Part shown: positions 42,801 to 57,800 of the stretch, in pieces
How the letters are laid out: the number at the start of each line of letters is the position of its first letter
Numbering within the stretch: the first letter of the stretch is position 1
Origin: an uncultured Muribaculaceae bacterium
GTDB taxonomy: Bacteria; Bacteroidota; Bacteroidia; Bacteroidales; Muribaculaceae
Length of the DNA stretch: 64,000 bases
Reading direction: 5' to 3'
Assembly: GCA_910588245.1 (NCBI GenBank)
Contig: CAJUQP010000005.1
Location: forward strand, 19,191-83,190
Position numbers and translations under genes: made by a program
The notes under the pieces: generated by a model
Database searches by the model: none
Told to the model about the DNA's origin: nothing
What the model saw: the letters and a program-made list of their open reading frames with translations, nothing else

Positions 42801-45800
42801 AGCCTCGCCGATTATCTGCGCAGGCACCCGGAAATAGAATCCGTATGCGAAAAAAACGGAGCTATCGAGTATCTCACCACGGAGAGTGCCGAGAAATTCG
42901 ATGGTCTCGCATCGATATTCATGAACGCACCTGTGACGGCAAAAAAAATAACACTTACTTGATTGAAATGACACTTGAAGAGATAAAAAAACTTCCGGCA
43001 GAGGAAGCGATCAAGGCGCTCGACGCCCGTCTGACCGCCAACCCTTCCGATGATGCCGCTCTCACACTGAGAGGGATGCGGCACTGGGCTCTCTCCCACC
43101 GGTCGCTTGCCATAAAGGATTATCTCGCAGCCGTGCGTAACAACCCCGACAGTCCGGCCGCCATGTTGCTGCAGAATGCAAATGATATCCTCGGGTTCTA
43201 CAATAAAGATTTGCTAAACCCTTGAACAATTAGTAATTAGCAGTTTGCAATTAGTAATTGTGATTGGCACAATGAGATATAATTTGCCGTTGGCAAACGC
43301 GGATCGGGACTCCCGTGGCCTCAATTACTAATCGCAAATTTCTAATTCCCAATTAATCAATGTGTTTCCCACGGGAATGCCATATGTGGGGCCGGAGAAA
43401 CCGAGAAAGGGGAATATGACGGAGTGGCTGCGACATGTCCTGAGGGAGTGAACAGCGGATTAGAGGGGCGCTCCGGAGAGTAAAGCATCAAGGGCCGTTC
43501 CTCGCTCCAACCTTTTGTCTGATTGCGGATATAAAGGCGTGCCAGACCATACACTCCATATGTGAGATGACGCAGTTCGCCTATGAGCTGTGTCATGTCG
43601 GCAACCTGATTTATCATAAACTCCACCACAGTTCGCCCCTTCATCGTGAGCCTGGCGAATATTCTGTCGCCGTATTCAATTTTTTTCCTATAATCCATAG
43701 CATTTCCATAATTTTGTCGTTTGGTTCAAAGACGGGATATTTTCCTTACGATCCTTGAATCTGATGCAAAATTAGAAGCCGCGACTGCCAACAGATTGCA
43801 GCGCGGGTTAAATAAATGTTAAAAGATAAGAAATCGGTGGTTATAAGCCGGATTTGGATTAACTTTGCATACGTGAAGCCGAACGGATGCCTTTTTAAGG
43901 TGTTTCCATCGGCAAAGAGTTGCAGGAATGGTGGAATGGTAGACACGAAGGACTTAAAATCCTTTGGCCTTTACCGGCTGTGTGGGTTCGAGTCCCACTT
44001 CCTGTACCGGAAAAGGCTGATTTCTCAATGAGTGATCAGCCTTATTTGCAATTCATGCAGGCTGAAGACACTATTTTTTTCCGCTGACAATCACACAAGC
44101 CCGCATACAGGCAATGACCATAGAGAGACTTTTTTTGAAACTTAATAAACTTCCTACATGTTGAAAAAATCCTTTTTCCTATTCGGTACGACAGCGATGC
44201 TCGTATCGTGTGCCGGAGGAGGCGCCGAACAACTGGCGTCGCCCGACGGAAATGTGCAGCTCAGCTTCGAGCTATCGAAAGACGGCACACCTACCTATTC
44301 CGTGAAATTCGATGACGAGGAGATCATCAAGCCTTCCACCCTCGGTTTCATTCTGAAGGACGCCGCCCCCATGACATCCGGCTTCAAGGTGGAGAAAATC
44401 ACCCGTGAGTCGGGCGACGAGACCTGGGCTCCCGTATGGGGAGAGAACGACTCCATACGCGACCACTACAACGGCATGACCGTGCAACTGACACAGCAGG
44501 CCGGCGACACGCTCCGCAAACTCGACATACAATTCCGCGTCTATGACGACGGCGCGGCTTTCCGCTATATTTTCCCCGACCAGGAGACCAAGACATTCGT
44601 GATAGCCGACGAGCTTTCGCAGATGGCCATGGGTGGCGACTACACAGCATGGTGGATACCCGGCGACTACGACACCCAGGAATATGAATACACGAAATCG
44701 AAACTCAGTGAGATAAGCAGCTACGCGGAGAAAGGGAAGATAGAGAATGTGTCGCAGACAGGTTTCTCACCCACCGGCGTGCAGACCTCGCTTATGCTCA
44801 AGACACCTTCCGGCAAATACGTCAACCTCCACGAGGCCGCTCTCGTAGACTATCCGGCCATGCATCTCAACCTCGATGAGAGCAACCTGACCTTCACATC
44901 GTGGCTCACACCCTCTCCCGACGGCACCAAGGCTACGATCGACGTTCCGTTCAAGACCCCCTGGCGCGTGGTTATGCTCGGCGAGAAGGCCACGGACATC
45001 CTCGCCACGAATATAATCTACAACCTCAACGAGCCCAACGCCCTTGAAGATACCTCATGGATACATCCCACCAAATACATGGGCGTATGGTGGGAGATGA
45101 TCACCGGCAAGAGCCAGTGGTCGTATACCGACGCCGAGAACTTCGATCTCGCCACTTTCGACTATTCAAAAGCCAAACCTCACGGCAAGCATGGCGCCAA
45201 TACCGCCAACGTGAAGCGCTACATAGACTTCGCAGCCGACAACGGATTTGACGAACTGCTCATCGAAGGATGGAACGTAGGCTGGGAAGACTGGTTCGGA
45301 AAGGAGAAGGACTATGTGTTCGACTTCGTGACCCCCTATCCCGACTTCGACATCAAGGAGCTCAACGACTATGCCCACAAGAAGGGTATCAAGCTCATGA
45401 TGCACCATGAGACTTCGGGATCGATCCCCAACTACGAGAAGCATATGGACAAGGCCTACGACCTCATGAACCAGTATGGCTACGACGCGGTGAAGAGCGG
45501 CTATGTGGGCAGCATCCTTCCAAAGGGTGAGAACCACTATAGCCAGAGCTCCGTGCGCCACTACCTCAACGCCATCAAGAAAGCAGCCGACAAGAAGATC
45601 ATGGTCAATGCCCATGAGGCTGTGCGTCCCACCGGCCTGGCCCGCACATATCCCAACCTCGTAGGCAACGAGAGCGCCATGGGTACGGAATACCGCAACA
45701 TGTCGGCAGCTCATGAGACCATCCTGCCGTTCACGCGTCTGAAAGGTGGCCCGATGGACTTCACCCCCGGCATCTTCCGCATGGATATCGGCAGCTTCGT

Positions 45801-48800
45801 GCCCGGCAGCAACGAGCATAAGAAAGCCACCGTGGCAAACCAGCTCGGCCTTTACATGACCATGTACTCCCCTCTCCAGATGGCGGCCGACCTCCCCGAG
45901 CACTATGCGGAGAAGATGGATGCGTTCCAGTTTATCAAAGACGTGCCTGTTGACTGGAGCGAGACCCGCTACATCGACGCCGAGCCCGGAGAATTCATCA
46001 TCGTGGCCAGGAAAGACAAGAAATCACCAAACTGGTTTGCCGGCGGCATCACCAACGAGCAGGCCCGCGACACCGAGCTCAAACTCGATTTCCTCCAGCC
46101 GGGCAAGAAATATATGGCCACCATCTACGCCGACGCTCCCGACGCCGACTATCTGAAGAATCCCGAGGCTTACGTGATCACCAAAAAAGAGGTGACCTCA
46201 GCCGACACACTCCCCATCCACATGGCCCAGGGAGGCGGCTTCGCCATATCCTTCTTCGAGGAATAAGCACGCGGATAAACATCCAGAGCACACAAAAGCA
46301 TATACATACCCGCAGGAAGGGGGAGTCCGGCAATCCGGACTCCCCCTTCCCTTTATTCACTATAAGTCACGCTGTCCGCTATAAGTCAAGCCTGCATCTT
46401 ACGTCGGGGTATGTAAGCCAGAAGGCAGAACACCGCCGCACAAAGCGAGATGCCACCTCCTATGGAGCAGATGTTTGACAACAGGCCTGCATCACACACC
46501 CATCCGCCGACCATAGCCCCGGCCCCTATCCCCAGATTGAATATGCCGGAATAGAAACTCATAGGCACAGCAGAATCGCCGGGGAAAAGCCCCACGATCT
46601 CATTCTGGAAGGCTATGTTGAATATGGTCATGGCCATGCCCCAGAATATGCACACCGCAGCCAGAAACCATACCGACATCATGGAACATGGATAGACAAG
46701 GAGCATCATCACAGGCAGCCCGAAACAGGAAGCGAGGATAAACAGCCTCGGGCGGGCCGTATACCATCTCGACATAAGGAAGCTCCCCGTCAGTCCGGCC
46801 ACTCCGAAAAGCGACAGCGTCAACGTGATCGGCTTCTCCCCCATGCCGACAATCTGCGCCATGAAGGGCTCGATATAGCTGTAGCCCGTGTAATGCCCGG
46901 TGACGATCACTACCGTGACTATGTATATGCACACCAGAGGGCGGCACTGCCACAGTGAGCGGATCATCTGCTTCCGGCTCTCCCCCTTACTCAGGTCGGG
47001 AGCTATCGACGGGAAACGGAAACGCAGCCCCAGAAGGATCAGGGCAGCGAGCACCGCTATGGCCGCGAATGCCATGCGCCAGCCAGCCACAAGACCGAGC
47101 ACACGCCCCAGGGGCAACCCCATTATCAATGCGACACCGCCGCCGGCCACCAGAGCGCTCAGTGCGGCGGCTCTCTTCTCGCGTGGCATCACAGCCACGG
47201 CCATTGCCGGAGCTATCGACCAGAAGAGGCTGTGGGCCAGAGCCACACCTATACGGGAGAACATGAGGGTATAGTAGCCCGTGGAGAGCACGGTCAGTAT
47301 ATGGCTCAGGAAGAAGACACTGACCACCCCGGTCATGAGAGTGCGGAAGTTCATCCTCGCGAAAAGGAGCATCAGCGGAAGCGACATGGTGGCCACAACC
47401 CAGGCGTAGACCGTGATAAGCAGCCCGGCCCGGGCCTCGCTGATGCCGAAATCGGAGGCTATGTCGGAGAGGAGTCCGATAGGTATCAGCTCCGACGTGT
47501 TGAAAGTGAATCCTGCCACCACCAGTATCAGCAGAGGCAGGATTCCATAGCCATGATCTTTCGGATCATTCATATCCCTGAAAAATGTCTGTGATCTTTT
47601 TCTTAAAAAGCTATCGAAAGACCCACTGAGCCTACAAGAGCGTGCAGGCGGTAGTCGGCCGTGAATTTATCGGGCTGTCCCGTAAGGACATTGGTCGAGG
47701 TATAGGAAGCGTTGTCCACTCCCATGCCGGCGATATACATGAACGCCGCGTTTATACCCAGATTGGGGAGGGGGCGGAAAGTGAAGCCGACGGTCGGCTC
47801 TATCTTAGTCATGCCGGGAGTCTCAGGATTATAATAATCGATGTCGCATGGTGAGAAATCTATCATCATTCCCGCCCTCAGGTCGAAACGCTCCGTAGCC
47901 TTCCATTCCACGCCTCCGCGTATAAGCCATGAATTCCTGTAGTTTTTCTCAAGATGCTGGTTGAACTGGGGAGCCCCGTCAAACTTGATGTCAAGTTCCT
48001 TGTAGGCGCTCCAGAAAGTAAGCTGCGTCTCCACGTCAGCCACGAGCCTGTCGTTGTGCCAGGATGCGCCGAAACCGAGGGTGGCGGGCACAGGCATCTC
48101 CGCAGAGAACTCTGTCTTCGAGATGCCGTCGAGTTTTGAGGAGAGGAGCCCGAGGATAGTAGGATCGGACGTGCCGTAGTTCACCTCCGTGGTGCCCGCT
48201 TTCACCTTAAGCATGCTCTTGGTGCGGAAATTGACTCCGGCGGTGACATGCCGTGAAATGTCGTACATCGCTCCCAGATTTACGCCATAGGCGATACCCG
48301 TGCTCCCCTTGAGCAGGGCCGAGGCCGGTGTTATGTCGCCGAACATCGGTTTGCCCCCCATGGCTGTCAGCAGGCCGTCGAGCTGCGAGCCGGTGATAAG
48401 GCCCTTGTGAAGGTCGACAGTGCCCCAGGTCATCGTAAGGCCCGCTCCAACAGACAGACCAGGAAGTATGCGCCAGGCCACGGTGGGCTGCACGGTGAAG
48501 GCCGCGAGGTCGACAGACTGGTTGAGGGTCGAACCGGGCCAGTTGTCTGTCCAGTTTATCTTGCTTCCCGCAGGAGTGTAGATACTGATGCCGGCTTTCA
48601 GATTGTCGTAGATACTGAATGAGCCGAACACACTGAAAGGAGTGGAGATGTCGTTGTCCGTTTGGTATTTTCTGCCGCCGGTAATCGCCGTGCATTTAGG
48701 AGATATCGCCGACACCGACGCTGAAAGGTCGATTGTCTTCTCCTGGAAAGCCATTCCCGCGGGGTTGAAAAACTGGCTCTCGGCGCCAAGCTTGAGGGCG

Positions 48801-51800
48801 AAGCCCGTATGACCCATGCCGAGCTGGCGCGTACTGATTGTGTTCACCTGATAACCCTCCGCCATCACGGCAGTGGATGTAAGAAGCGCGAGTCCTGAGA
48901 TAATGAGGCCGCGTCCCGTTGTTTTTAGTCTCATAAATGTCTGCGTTTGTTGGGGATGCGACGGATGCGCTCCCCGGGATTAGGCCGCAAAGTTACCACT
49001 TTTTCATCATATATCCAAATTCTTCCTTTTCACTGGTCTATTTCTCCGATTTTGTGTACATAATTGCCAACGAATATATAATTTTGCATTATGAACGCAG
49101 CTATACAGGCACTGACAGAACAACGGAGACTGCTCCGTATGGAATATGAGGAGGAGAAGGCGGCTTTCGCCAGGATCACCGAGAGAATCGGGCTCACACG
49201 GCTGGCGGAGAGAGGCGACGCATGGATCTCCGTACGGACGGGACGCACATTCTATAATTCCCTGAACCAGCGCGTGGTGGAGATATTCCGCTCCTCCTCC
49301 GCAAAAGACACCGACGACCACAACTTCGAGTCGGGACGCCCGGTGGCGTTCTTCACCGTAGACCGCCGCGACGGCGACCGCCCGCGCTTTCCTTTCACCG
49401 GCACCATAAGTTATGTCGACGGCGACCGGATGGTCGTGGCGGTGGCTGACAGCGCCGACATATCCATTCTCTCCGGCGCCGACACCGCCGGCGTCATGCT
49501 CTCGTTCGACGAGACGACTTACCGCACGATGTTCGAGGCTCTCGACCGGGTGGCTTCGGCCAAAGGAAGACTCGGAGAACTGCGCGACCTTTTCTATTCC
49601 TCCACACGCAAGGCCGGCGAACTGGCGTTCGCCCCGCTGCGCTTCCCCTACCTCAACCGCTCGCAGGAGGAGGGTGTCAACAAAGTGCTGTACGCCAAAG
49701 ATGTGGCGATCGTGCACGGTCCTCCAGGCACAGGCAAGACAACCACCCTCGTCGAAGCCATAGCCGAGACACTACGTCGCGAGAGCCAGGTGCTCGTCTG
49801 CGCCCAGAGCAACATGGCCGTCGACTGGATATCGGAGAAACTCGTAGACCGTGGCGTGCATGTGCTCCGCATCGGCAATCCCTCGAGAGTCAACGACAAG
49901 ATGCTCTCATTCACCTACGAACGCCGATTCGAGGCCCATCCTGACTACTCCGACCTATGGGCTGTGAGAAAGGCCATACGCCAGCTGCAGGGAGGGGGAC
50001 ACCGGGGAGCGCCGCAGTGGCACCAGAAGATGGAGCGTCTCAAGAGCCGCGCCACCGAGTTGGAGATACGCATAAACAACGATCTCTTCAACAACGCCCA
50101 CGTGATAGCCTGCACGCTCGTGGGGAGCGCCTCGCGCCTGCTTGAAGGGATGCGTTTCTCCACCCTCTTCATCGACGAGGCCGCCCAGGCGCTTGAGGCG
50201 GCATGCTGGATACCTATGCGCCGCGCCGGAAGAGTCATCCTCGCCGGCGACCATTGCCAGCTTCCCCCTACAGTGAAATGCTTCCAGGCTTTGAAAGGGG
50301 GACTCGGAGTGTCGCTCATGGAGCGCCTCGTGGCCAACCATCCGGAAGCCGTGACCCTCCTCACCATGCAATACCGCATGAACGAGGAGATCATGCGCTT
50401 CTCGAGCCAATGGTTCTACAAAGGGATGATGACGGCCGCGCCGGAGGTGCGCCACAGAGGGATACTCGATTTCGACACACCCGTGGAATGGATCGACACA
50501 TCGCTCGCGGCCGACACATCCTCTCTCGATATTGCGCCAGACGCCGCCGGAGAGACCGGCGAAGATGCCGCGCCGTCGTTCCGCGAGGAGATATCCGGCC
50601 AGTCGTTCGGACGCATAAACCGCGACGAGGCCCTGCTCACGCTCCTCGGGCTGCAGAACTATATTGAGAAAATCGGCAGGGAGCGCTTTCTGGAGGAACG
50701 CGTGGATGTAGGGCTGATATCCCCCTACCGGGCCCAGACACAATACCTGCGCCGGCTGCTCCGGCACACCCCTTTCTTCCGACCCTTCCTCCGCCTGATC
50801 ACCGTGAACACGGTCGACGGATTCCAGGGGCAGGAACGCGATGTGATCGTCATATCGATGGTGCGCAGCAACGACAGCGGCGATATCGGATTCCTGCGCG
50901 ACCTGCGCCGCATGAACGTGGCCATGACCCGCGCCCGCATGAAGCTGATAGTGATCGGCTCATCGGCCACACTCACGCGCCATCCTTTCTACCGCCGCCT
51001 GCATTCTTATATCATTTCGCTCCGCGACCCTTCCGGAAGTGACGATTCATCGTCATCATTTCCCTTCCTCCCCCTTACCGACAAAGAGAATGGGAACCGG
51101 CAATAGCCGTTTCCCAAGCCTTTTGCCTCTCTTAAGCTATAAAAACTTGCACAGTTGAAAGTTTTTCCTTAAATTTGCCGACATTCTGAAAACAAAATTG
51201 CTTCTTTTGGCTCCGCGCGGAGATGCCATCCGATCCATTGTCCGCACGAAGGCCTCCGCAACAGTTTTTACTATAGGTTAATTCAAGGTAAACACTCTCA
51301 AGATGCTGACAATCGCCATACAGAACAAAGGCCGTCTCAATGAAGACACGGTAGCGCTGATGGCCGACGCCGGAATCACGGCCTCGGCAAGCCATCGTAA
51401 ACTAATCTCTGAAGCCTCGGGCTTTCCCCTCCACGTGCTATATCTGCGCGACGACGACATACCTCAGGCCGTGGCTATGGGCGTGGCCGACATAGGCATC
51501 GTCGGACTCAACGAAGTGCTCGAGAAGGAACAGGACGTGGATGTCAGGATGAAGCTCGGATTCGGGGCGTGCCGGCTGTCGCTGGCAGTGCCCAAGAGCG
51601 CCGAATACACGGATATCCGCTGGTTTGAGGGTAAAAGGGTGGCCACATCCTATCCTGTGATACTGCGCAACTATTTCTCCGAGAACGGCATCCACGCATT
51701 CGTGCATGAGATAGCCGGATCGGTGGAGGTGGCCCCTGCCGTCGGCATGGCCGACGCTATCTTCGACATCGTCTCCTCCGGGGGCACGCTCATACAGAAT

Positions 51801-54800
51801 GGACTCGTGGAAGAGGAGACCGTGATACGGTCGGAGGCCGTGCTGATAGCACATCCGCATCTCGACGCTGAAAAGGAGGAGGAGATAGGCAAACTGATGT
51901 TCCGCTTCCGTTCCATAATCGAGAGCAAAGGCATGAAATACGTTCTCATGAATCTTCCCAAGCAGCGCATCGACGAGGCCGTGGCGCTTCTGCCGGGCAT
52001 GAAAAGCCCCACGGTGATGCCCCTGGCCGACAAGGAATGGGTGTCGCTCCACGTGGTGCTCCACGAGAACGACCTCTGGGATAAGATAGAGCAGCTTAAG
52101 AACATAGGCGCCGCCGACATACTGGTGCTCGCCCTCGAAAACGTGATACGCTGATGCAGATCATAGTCAATCCTCCGCGCGACGCATGGCGGGAGCTGTG
52201 TGTGCGCAACATCCCCGACGACAGCGAGATCGAGAAAACCGTCGCAGAGATTATCGAGAACGTAAAGACCGACGGCGACAAGGCGCTTCTGGAGTATGCC
52301 CGCAGATTCGACAGATTCAAGGGTGACAGCCTCATAGTGGATGAAGACGAGATCGGCGAACGCGCGGCCCTGGTGGCTCCCGAAGTGGCCGACGCCATAC
52401 GCGCCGCGGCCCGCAATATCGAGACTTTCCACAAGGCCCAGCACCCCATGCCCGTCGAGGTCGAGACCCTGGAGGGAGTGCGCTGCCTTCAGCGGGGCGT
52501 ACCTATCGAAAAGGTCGGCTTATACATTCCGGGGGGACGGGCGCCGCTCTTCTCCACAGTGCTCATGCTCGCCATCCCGGCCCGCATAGCCGGATGCCGC
52601 GAGGTGGTGCTCTGCACTCCCGACAACGGTGAGACAGGGATAGCTCCCGAGATTCTTTTCGCGGCGCGGCTATGCGGCATACATAAGGTGGTGCGCGCAG
52701 GAGGAGCACAGGCCATAGCGGCAATGGCGTTCGGCACGGAATCCGTGCCCCGTGTCCATAAGATCTTCGGCCCCGGCAACCGTTTCGTCACCAAGGCCAA
52801 GCAGGCCGTGAGCCGCGTCACCGCCATCGATATGCCCGCCGGCCCTTCGGAGGTAATGGTGCTGGCCGATGAATCGGCCGATCCCACATTTGTGGCCGCC
52901 GACATGCTCTCGCAGGCCGAGCACGGCCCCGACAGCCAGGCCATAGCAGTGTGTGGCGGAGAGGAACTCGCCGCGCGCGTGCGCTGCGAGGTGGAACGTC
53001 TCGCGGATCTCCTTCCCCGCCGCGATTCGATCGAAGGGTCGCTTTCACATAGCCGTATCATAGTGCTCCCCGATCCGGAGGAGATGACCGGCTTCGCCAA
53101 TCTCTATGCTCCCGAGCATCTCATAGTGGCCACATCCGACCCCTGGCTCACGGCCTCACGCATCACGGCGGCCGGAAGCGTCTTCATAGGCCATTACTCC
53201 CCGGAAAGCGCCGGAGACTACGCTTCAGGCACCAACCACACGCTGCCCACTTCAGGGTGGGCCGTATCGATGAGCGGAGTCAACATCGACAGTTTCATGC
53301 ACAAGATCACATATCAGGAACTCACACGCGAGGGGCTCGCCCGCCTCTCCGGAGTCATCACGACCATGGCCCGCGCCGAAGGCCTCGCCGCCCACGCGAT
53401 GGCCGTAGACGTGCGGCTCGGCAAGATATGATACTCTTGAAATATGATATTGAAGAAAACATGGACTACACCAGACTGATCCGAAAGAACATACTGGCAC
53501 TCGAGCCTTATTCCACAGCCCGCGACGAATTCAAAGGGGGCGACATCTCTGTGTGGCTCGACGCCAACGAATCCCCTTACCAGAACGGGGTGAACCGGTA
53601 TCCGGATCCCCACCAGAAAACACTTAAACTGCGTATCTCCTCCCTTTTCGCCATGCCCGCGGAATCGATATTCGTCGGCGGAGCCGGAAGCGACGAGGCC
53701 ATCGACCTCACCTTCCGAATCTTTTGCCAGCCGGGCGTCGACAACGCCGTGGCCATCACTCCGAGCTACGGAGTCTACAGCGTGGCCGCCGCCATCAACG
53801 ACGTGGAGCTCCGCGAGGTGGAACTCGGGGCCGGATTCTCGCTCCCGGTGGAGCGCATCCTCGCCGCGACCGACGACCGCACCAAACTCATCTGGATCTG
53901 CAGCCCCAACAACCCGACAGGCAACGCCTTCCCGAAAGAGGAGATACTTCGTATAGCCGACAGTTTCGGGGGGATGGTAGTGGTCGACGAAGCCTATGGC
54001 GACTTTTCCGACAGGGGCTCGATGCTGCCGGAGATTTCCGGACGCGGCAACATCATAGTGCTCCGTACTTTCTCCAAGGCCTGGGGCATGGCCGGCCTCC
54101 GTTGCGGCATGGCATTCGCCGACCCCGCGGTCATAGCTTACTACGACCGCGTGAAATATCCCTACAACATGAGCTCGCGCGTGCAGCGGGAGATCCTCGA
54201 GAGGATTGAGAAAGGTACCGGGGGGCATGTCGGGGAGATAAAATCTGAACGTATCCGTCTCGCCGAAGGACTCGCCGAAGCACGATGTGTGCTGGAGGTG
54301 TATCCCTCCGATGCCAACTTCCTCCTGGTCAGGGTGATCGATGCCGACGATGTCTACTCCTGGCTCACCGACAACGGCGTCATCGTGCGCAACCGCTCGC
54401 GCCTTCCCCTCTGCGCCGGAGCCCTGCGCATCACCGTGGGGACACCGGAAGAGAACGACGCCACATTGCGCCTCATGAAGGAATATTCACCGAAAAAATA
54501 CTGAATCATGCACTCCCTTAAGAAAGCTCTGTTCATAGACCGCGACGGGACAATCATCAAGGAACCTGCCGACGAGCAGATCGACAGTCTTGAGAAACTT
54601 GAGTTCGTGCCCGGAGCCATATCGGCACTCCGATCGCTCGCGGGGAGAGGCTACGAGCTCGTGATGGTCTCCAACCAGGATGGCCTCGGCACCCCCTCAT
54701 TCCCTGAGGAGACATTCCATCCGGCCCACAACCGTATGCTCTCCACCCTGGCCGGAGAGGGAGTCGTGTTCGACCGGCAACACATCGACAGGAGTTTTCC

Positions 54801-57800
54801 CGAGGACAATCTCCCGACACGTAAACCCGGCACCGCCATGCTGACGGAATACATGGACGGATCATACGACCTCGCCTCGTGTTTCGTGATCGGCGACAGG
54901 CTTACCGATGTGCGTCTCGCCCTCAACCTGGGGGCCCGCGGCATCCTCCTCGCCGAACCTGAAGAGGGGCCGCTGCCGGAAGGTTGCGAGCTCGCCACGA
55001 CCGACTGGCACGCAGTGGCGCGCCACATACTCTCGCAGGGGCGATCTGCCACAGTGGAACGACACACTTCGGAGACCGACATCCGCCTCTCCGTCGATCT
55101 CGATGGCCATGGGAAATCGGAGATCGACTCCGGGCTGAAATTCCTCGACCATATGCTATGGCAGCTTCCCCATCATGCGGGAATAGCGCTCACGGCCATA
55201 TGCAAAGGTGATCTGGAGGTAGACGAGCATCACACCATGGAGGATCTCGGCATAGCACTCGGCGAAGCGCTCGCACAGGCGCTCGGCGACAAACGGGGGA
55301 TAGAGCGCTACGGATTCACCCTCCCTATGGACGAGACCGACGCCACGGTGCTCATCGATCTCGGAGGGAGGATCGACTTCCGATGGGACGTATGCTTCAC
55401 CCGCGAATACGTGGGCGACACACCCACGGAGATGTTCAGCCATTTCTTCCAGTCCGTGTGCCATGCCATGCGTTGCAATCTCCATATCTCAGCCCGGGGG
55501 GAGAACAACCACCATATCATCGAAGGTGTGTTCAAGGCTTTCGCCCGCGCACTCCGCATGGCCATTCGCCGCGATCCCTTCGACCGTGCGCTCCCCTCGA
55601 GCAAAGGTAAGCTCTGACATCTCCACCACCTCCACCTGACATATAAAACACTGAGGACATGATAGCTATTATCGACTACAATATGGGCAACATCCGCTCC
55701 CTCGGCAACGCGATAGGACGCCTTGGAGCGGAATGGACTCTCACCTCCGACCCCGTGGTGATCGGGAAAGCGAGCCACGTCATACTGCCGGGAGTAGGCA
55801 GCGCCGCAGAGGCGATGCACAATCTCTCCGATCTCGGCCTCCCCCCGCTGATCCGGAGGCTGCGCCGCCCGGTGCTCGGCATATGCGTCGGCATGCAGGT
55901 GATGTGCCGCCATTCGGAAGAGGGGGATGCAGGATGCATGGGCATCTTCGACGCCAAGGTGCGGCGCTTCCGCGAGGCGGAAGGGATAAAGATACCCCAC
56001 ATGGGGTGGAGCCGCCTCTCAAATCTCGAAAGCAAACTTTTCAAGGGTATCGACAAGGGAGCATACGTCTATTTCGTGCACAGCTATTATGCCCCTCTCT
56101 GCCCCGACACCATAGCCACGGCCCGGCATCCGGAACTCTTCTCCGCGGCGCTTAAATATGAGAACTTCTACGGCACCCAGTTCCATCCCGAGAAGAGCGG
56201 CGACACCGGGGAAGCCATCCTACGTAATTTCCTTGAGCTATGATCCAGATAATTCCCGCCATCGACATCATCGACGGCCGTTGCGTGCGACTCACGCAAG
56301 GCGACTACCGGCAGAAATCAGTCTACACCATGACGCCGCTCGACATGGCCCGCAGTTTCGCGGAAGCCGGAGTGAGGCGCCTGCATCTCGTCGATCTCGA
56401 CGGAGCTAAAGCTGGCGAGCCACGCAACCTCGCCACACTCGAGGCCATAGCCTCCCTGGGCACCCTCGACATCGAATGGGGTGGCGGCATCAAGTCGCGC
56501 GCGCATCTCGAGGATGTGTTCAATGCCGGTGCGGGCCACGCGATAATCGGAAGCCTCGCCGTGAAGGATCCACACACCATGGAATGCTGGCTCCGGGAGT
56601 TCGGAGGGAAAAGGATAATCCTCGGCGCTGACCTTCGCAATGGGAAGGTCAGCGTGAGCGGTTGGCTTGAAGACTCTCCCCTCTCCGTCCACGACCTGCT
56701 CGACCGCTTCATCCCCTCCGGACTTAAGGAGGTGATCACGACCGACATATCGAAAGACGGCATGCTCCAGGGCCCGTCGACCCAACTCTATGTGGATCTT
56801 GCCCGCAGATATCCCGACGTGACGTTCACCGTGTCGGGAGGGATATCGTCGATGCTCGACATCCTTCATCTCGAGGGACTCGGCCTTCAGCGCGTGGTGG
56901 TGGGCAAAGCCATCTACGAGGGGCATATATCGCTCAGGGAGATCGCTGACTTCATAGCGAAAAGAAAAGATAAAGAACACCAATCCTGACCGCCATGCCT
57001 GCAAAAAGAATCATACCGTGTCTCGACGTGAAAGGGGGACGCACCGTGAAAGGTATCAATTTCGAAGGTCTCGCCGATGTGGGCGATCCCGTCGAGATGG
57101 GAGCCCGTTATGCGGCGCAGGGCGCCGACGAGCTCGTATATCTCGACATCAGCGCCTCGCTCGAGGACAGGAACACCTTCACTGATCTCGTGGGGCGTAT
57201 AGCCGCACGGATCAACATACCATTCACCGTAGGGGGAGGAATCGCCTCAATCAATGATGCCGCGAGGCTTCTCGACGCCGGTGCCGACAAGATCACAGTC
57301 AACAGCGCGGCCGTGGCGAATCCGGGGCTCATTGAGGAGATAGCCTCAAGATATGGGCGCCAGTTTGTGGTCGTGGCCATCGACGCCAGAAACATCGATG
57401 GAGTATGGAGGGTCACAACCCATGGCGGCTCACGCCTCACCGACCGCGAACTCTTCTCCTGGGCTGAGGAGGTGGAGCGCCTCGGAGCCGGCGAGATCAT
57501 GTTCACCTCTATGGACCACGACGGCACCCGCAGCGGATACCCCTGCGACACCTTCGCCAGCCTATGTTCCGGATCAGGAATCCCTGTTATCGCCTCGGGA
57601 GGAGCCGGCAGTGTTGACGATATCGCCAAAGTGCTGACAGAGGGGAAAGCCGACGCTGCCCTCGCCGCCAGTATCTTCCATTACGGCGACATGACCGTGC
57701 GCGCCCTCAAGGAAGATCTCCTTCGCCAAGGCATCGAAGTCCGGATTTAATCAGCAATTAGCAGTTAGCAATTAGTTGTTAGTAATTAGCAAGTTGCAGT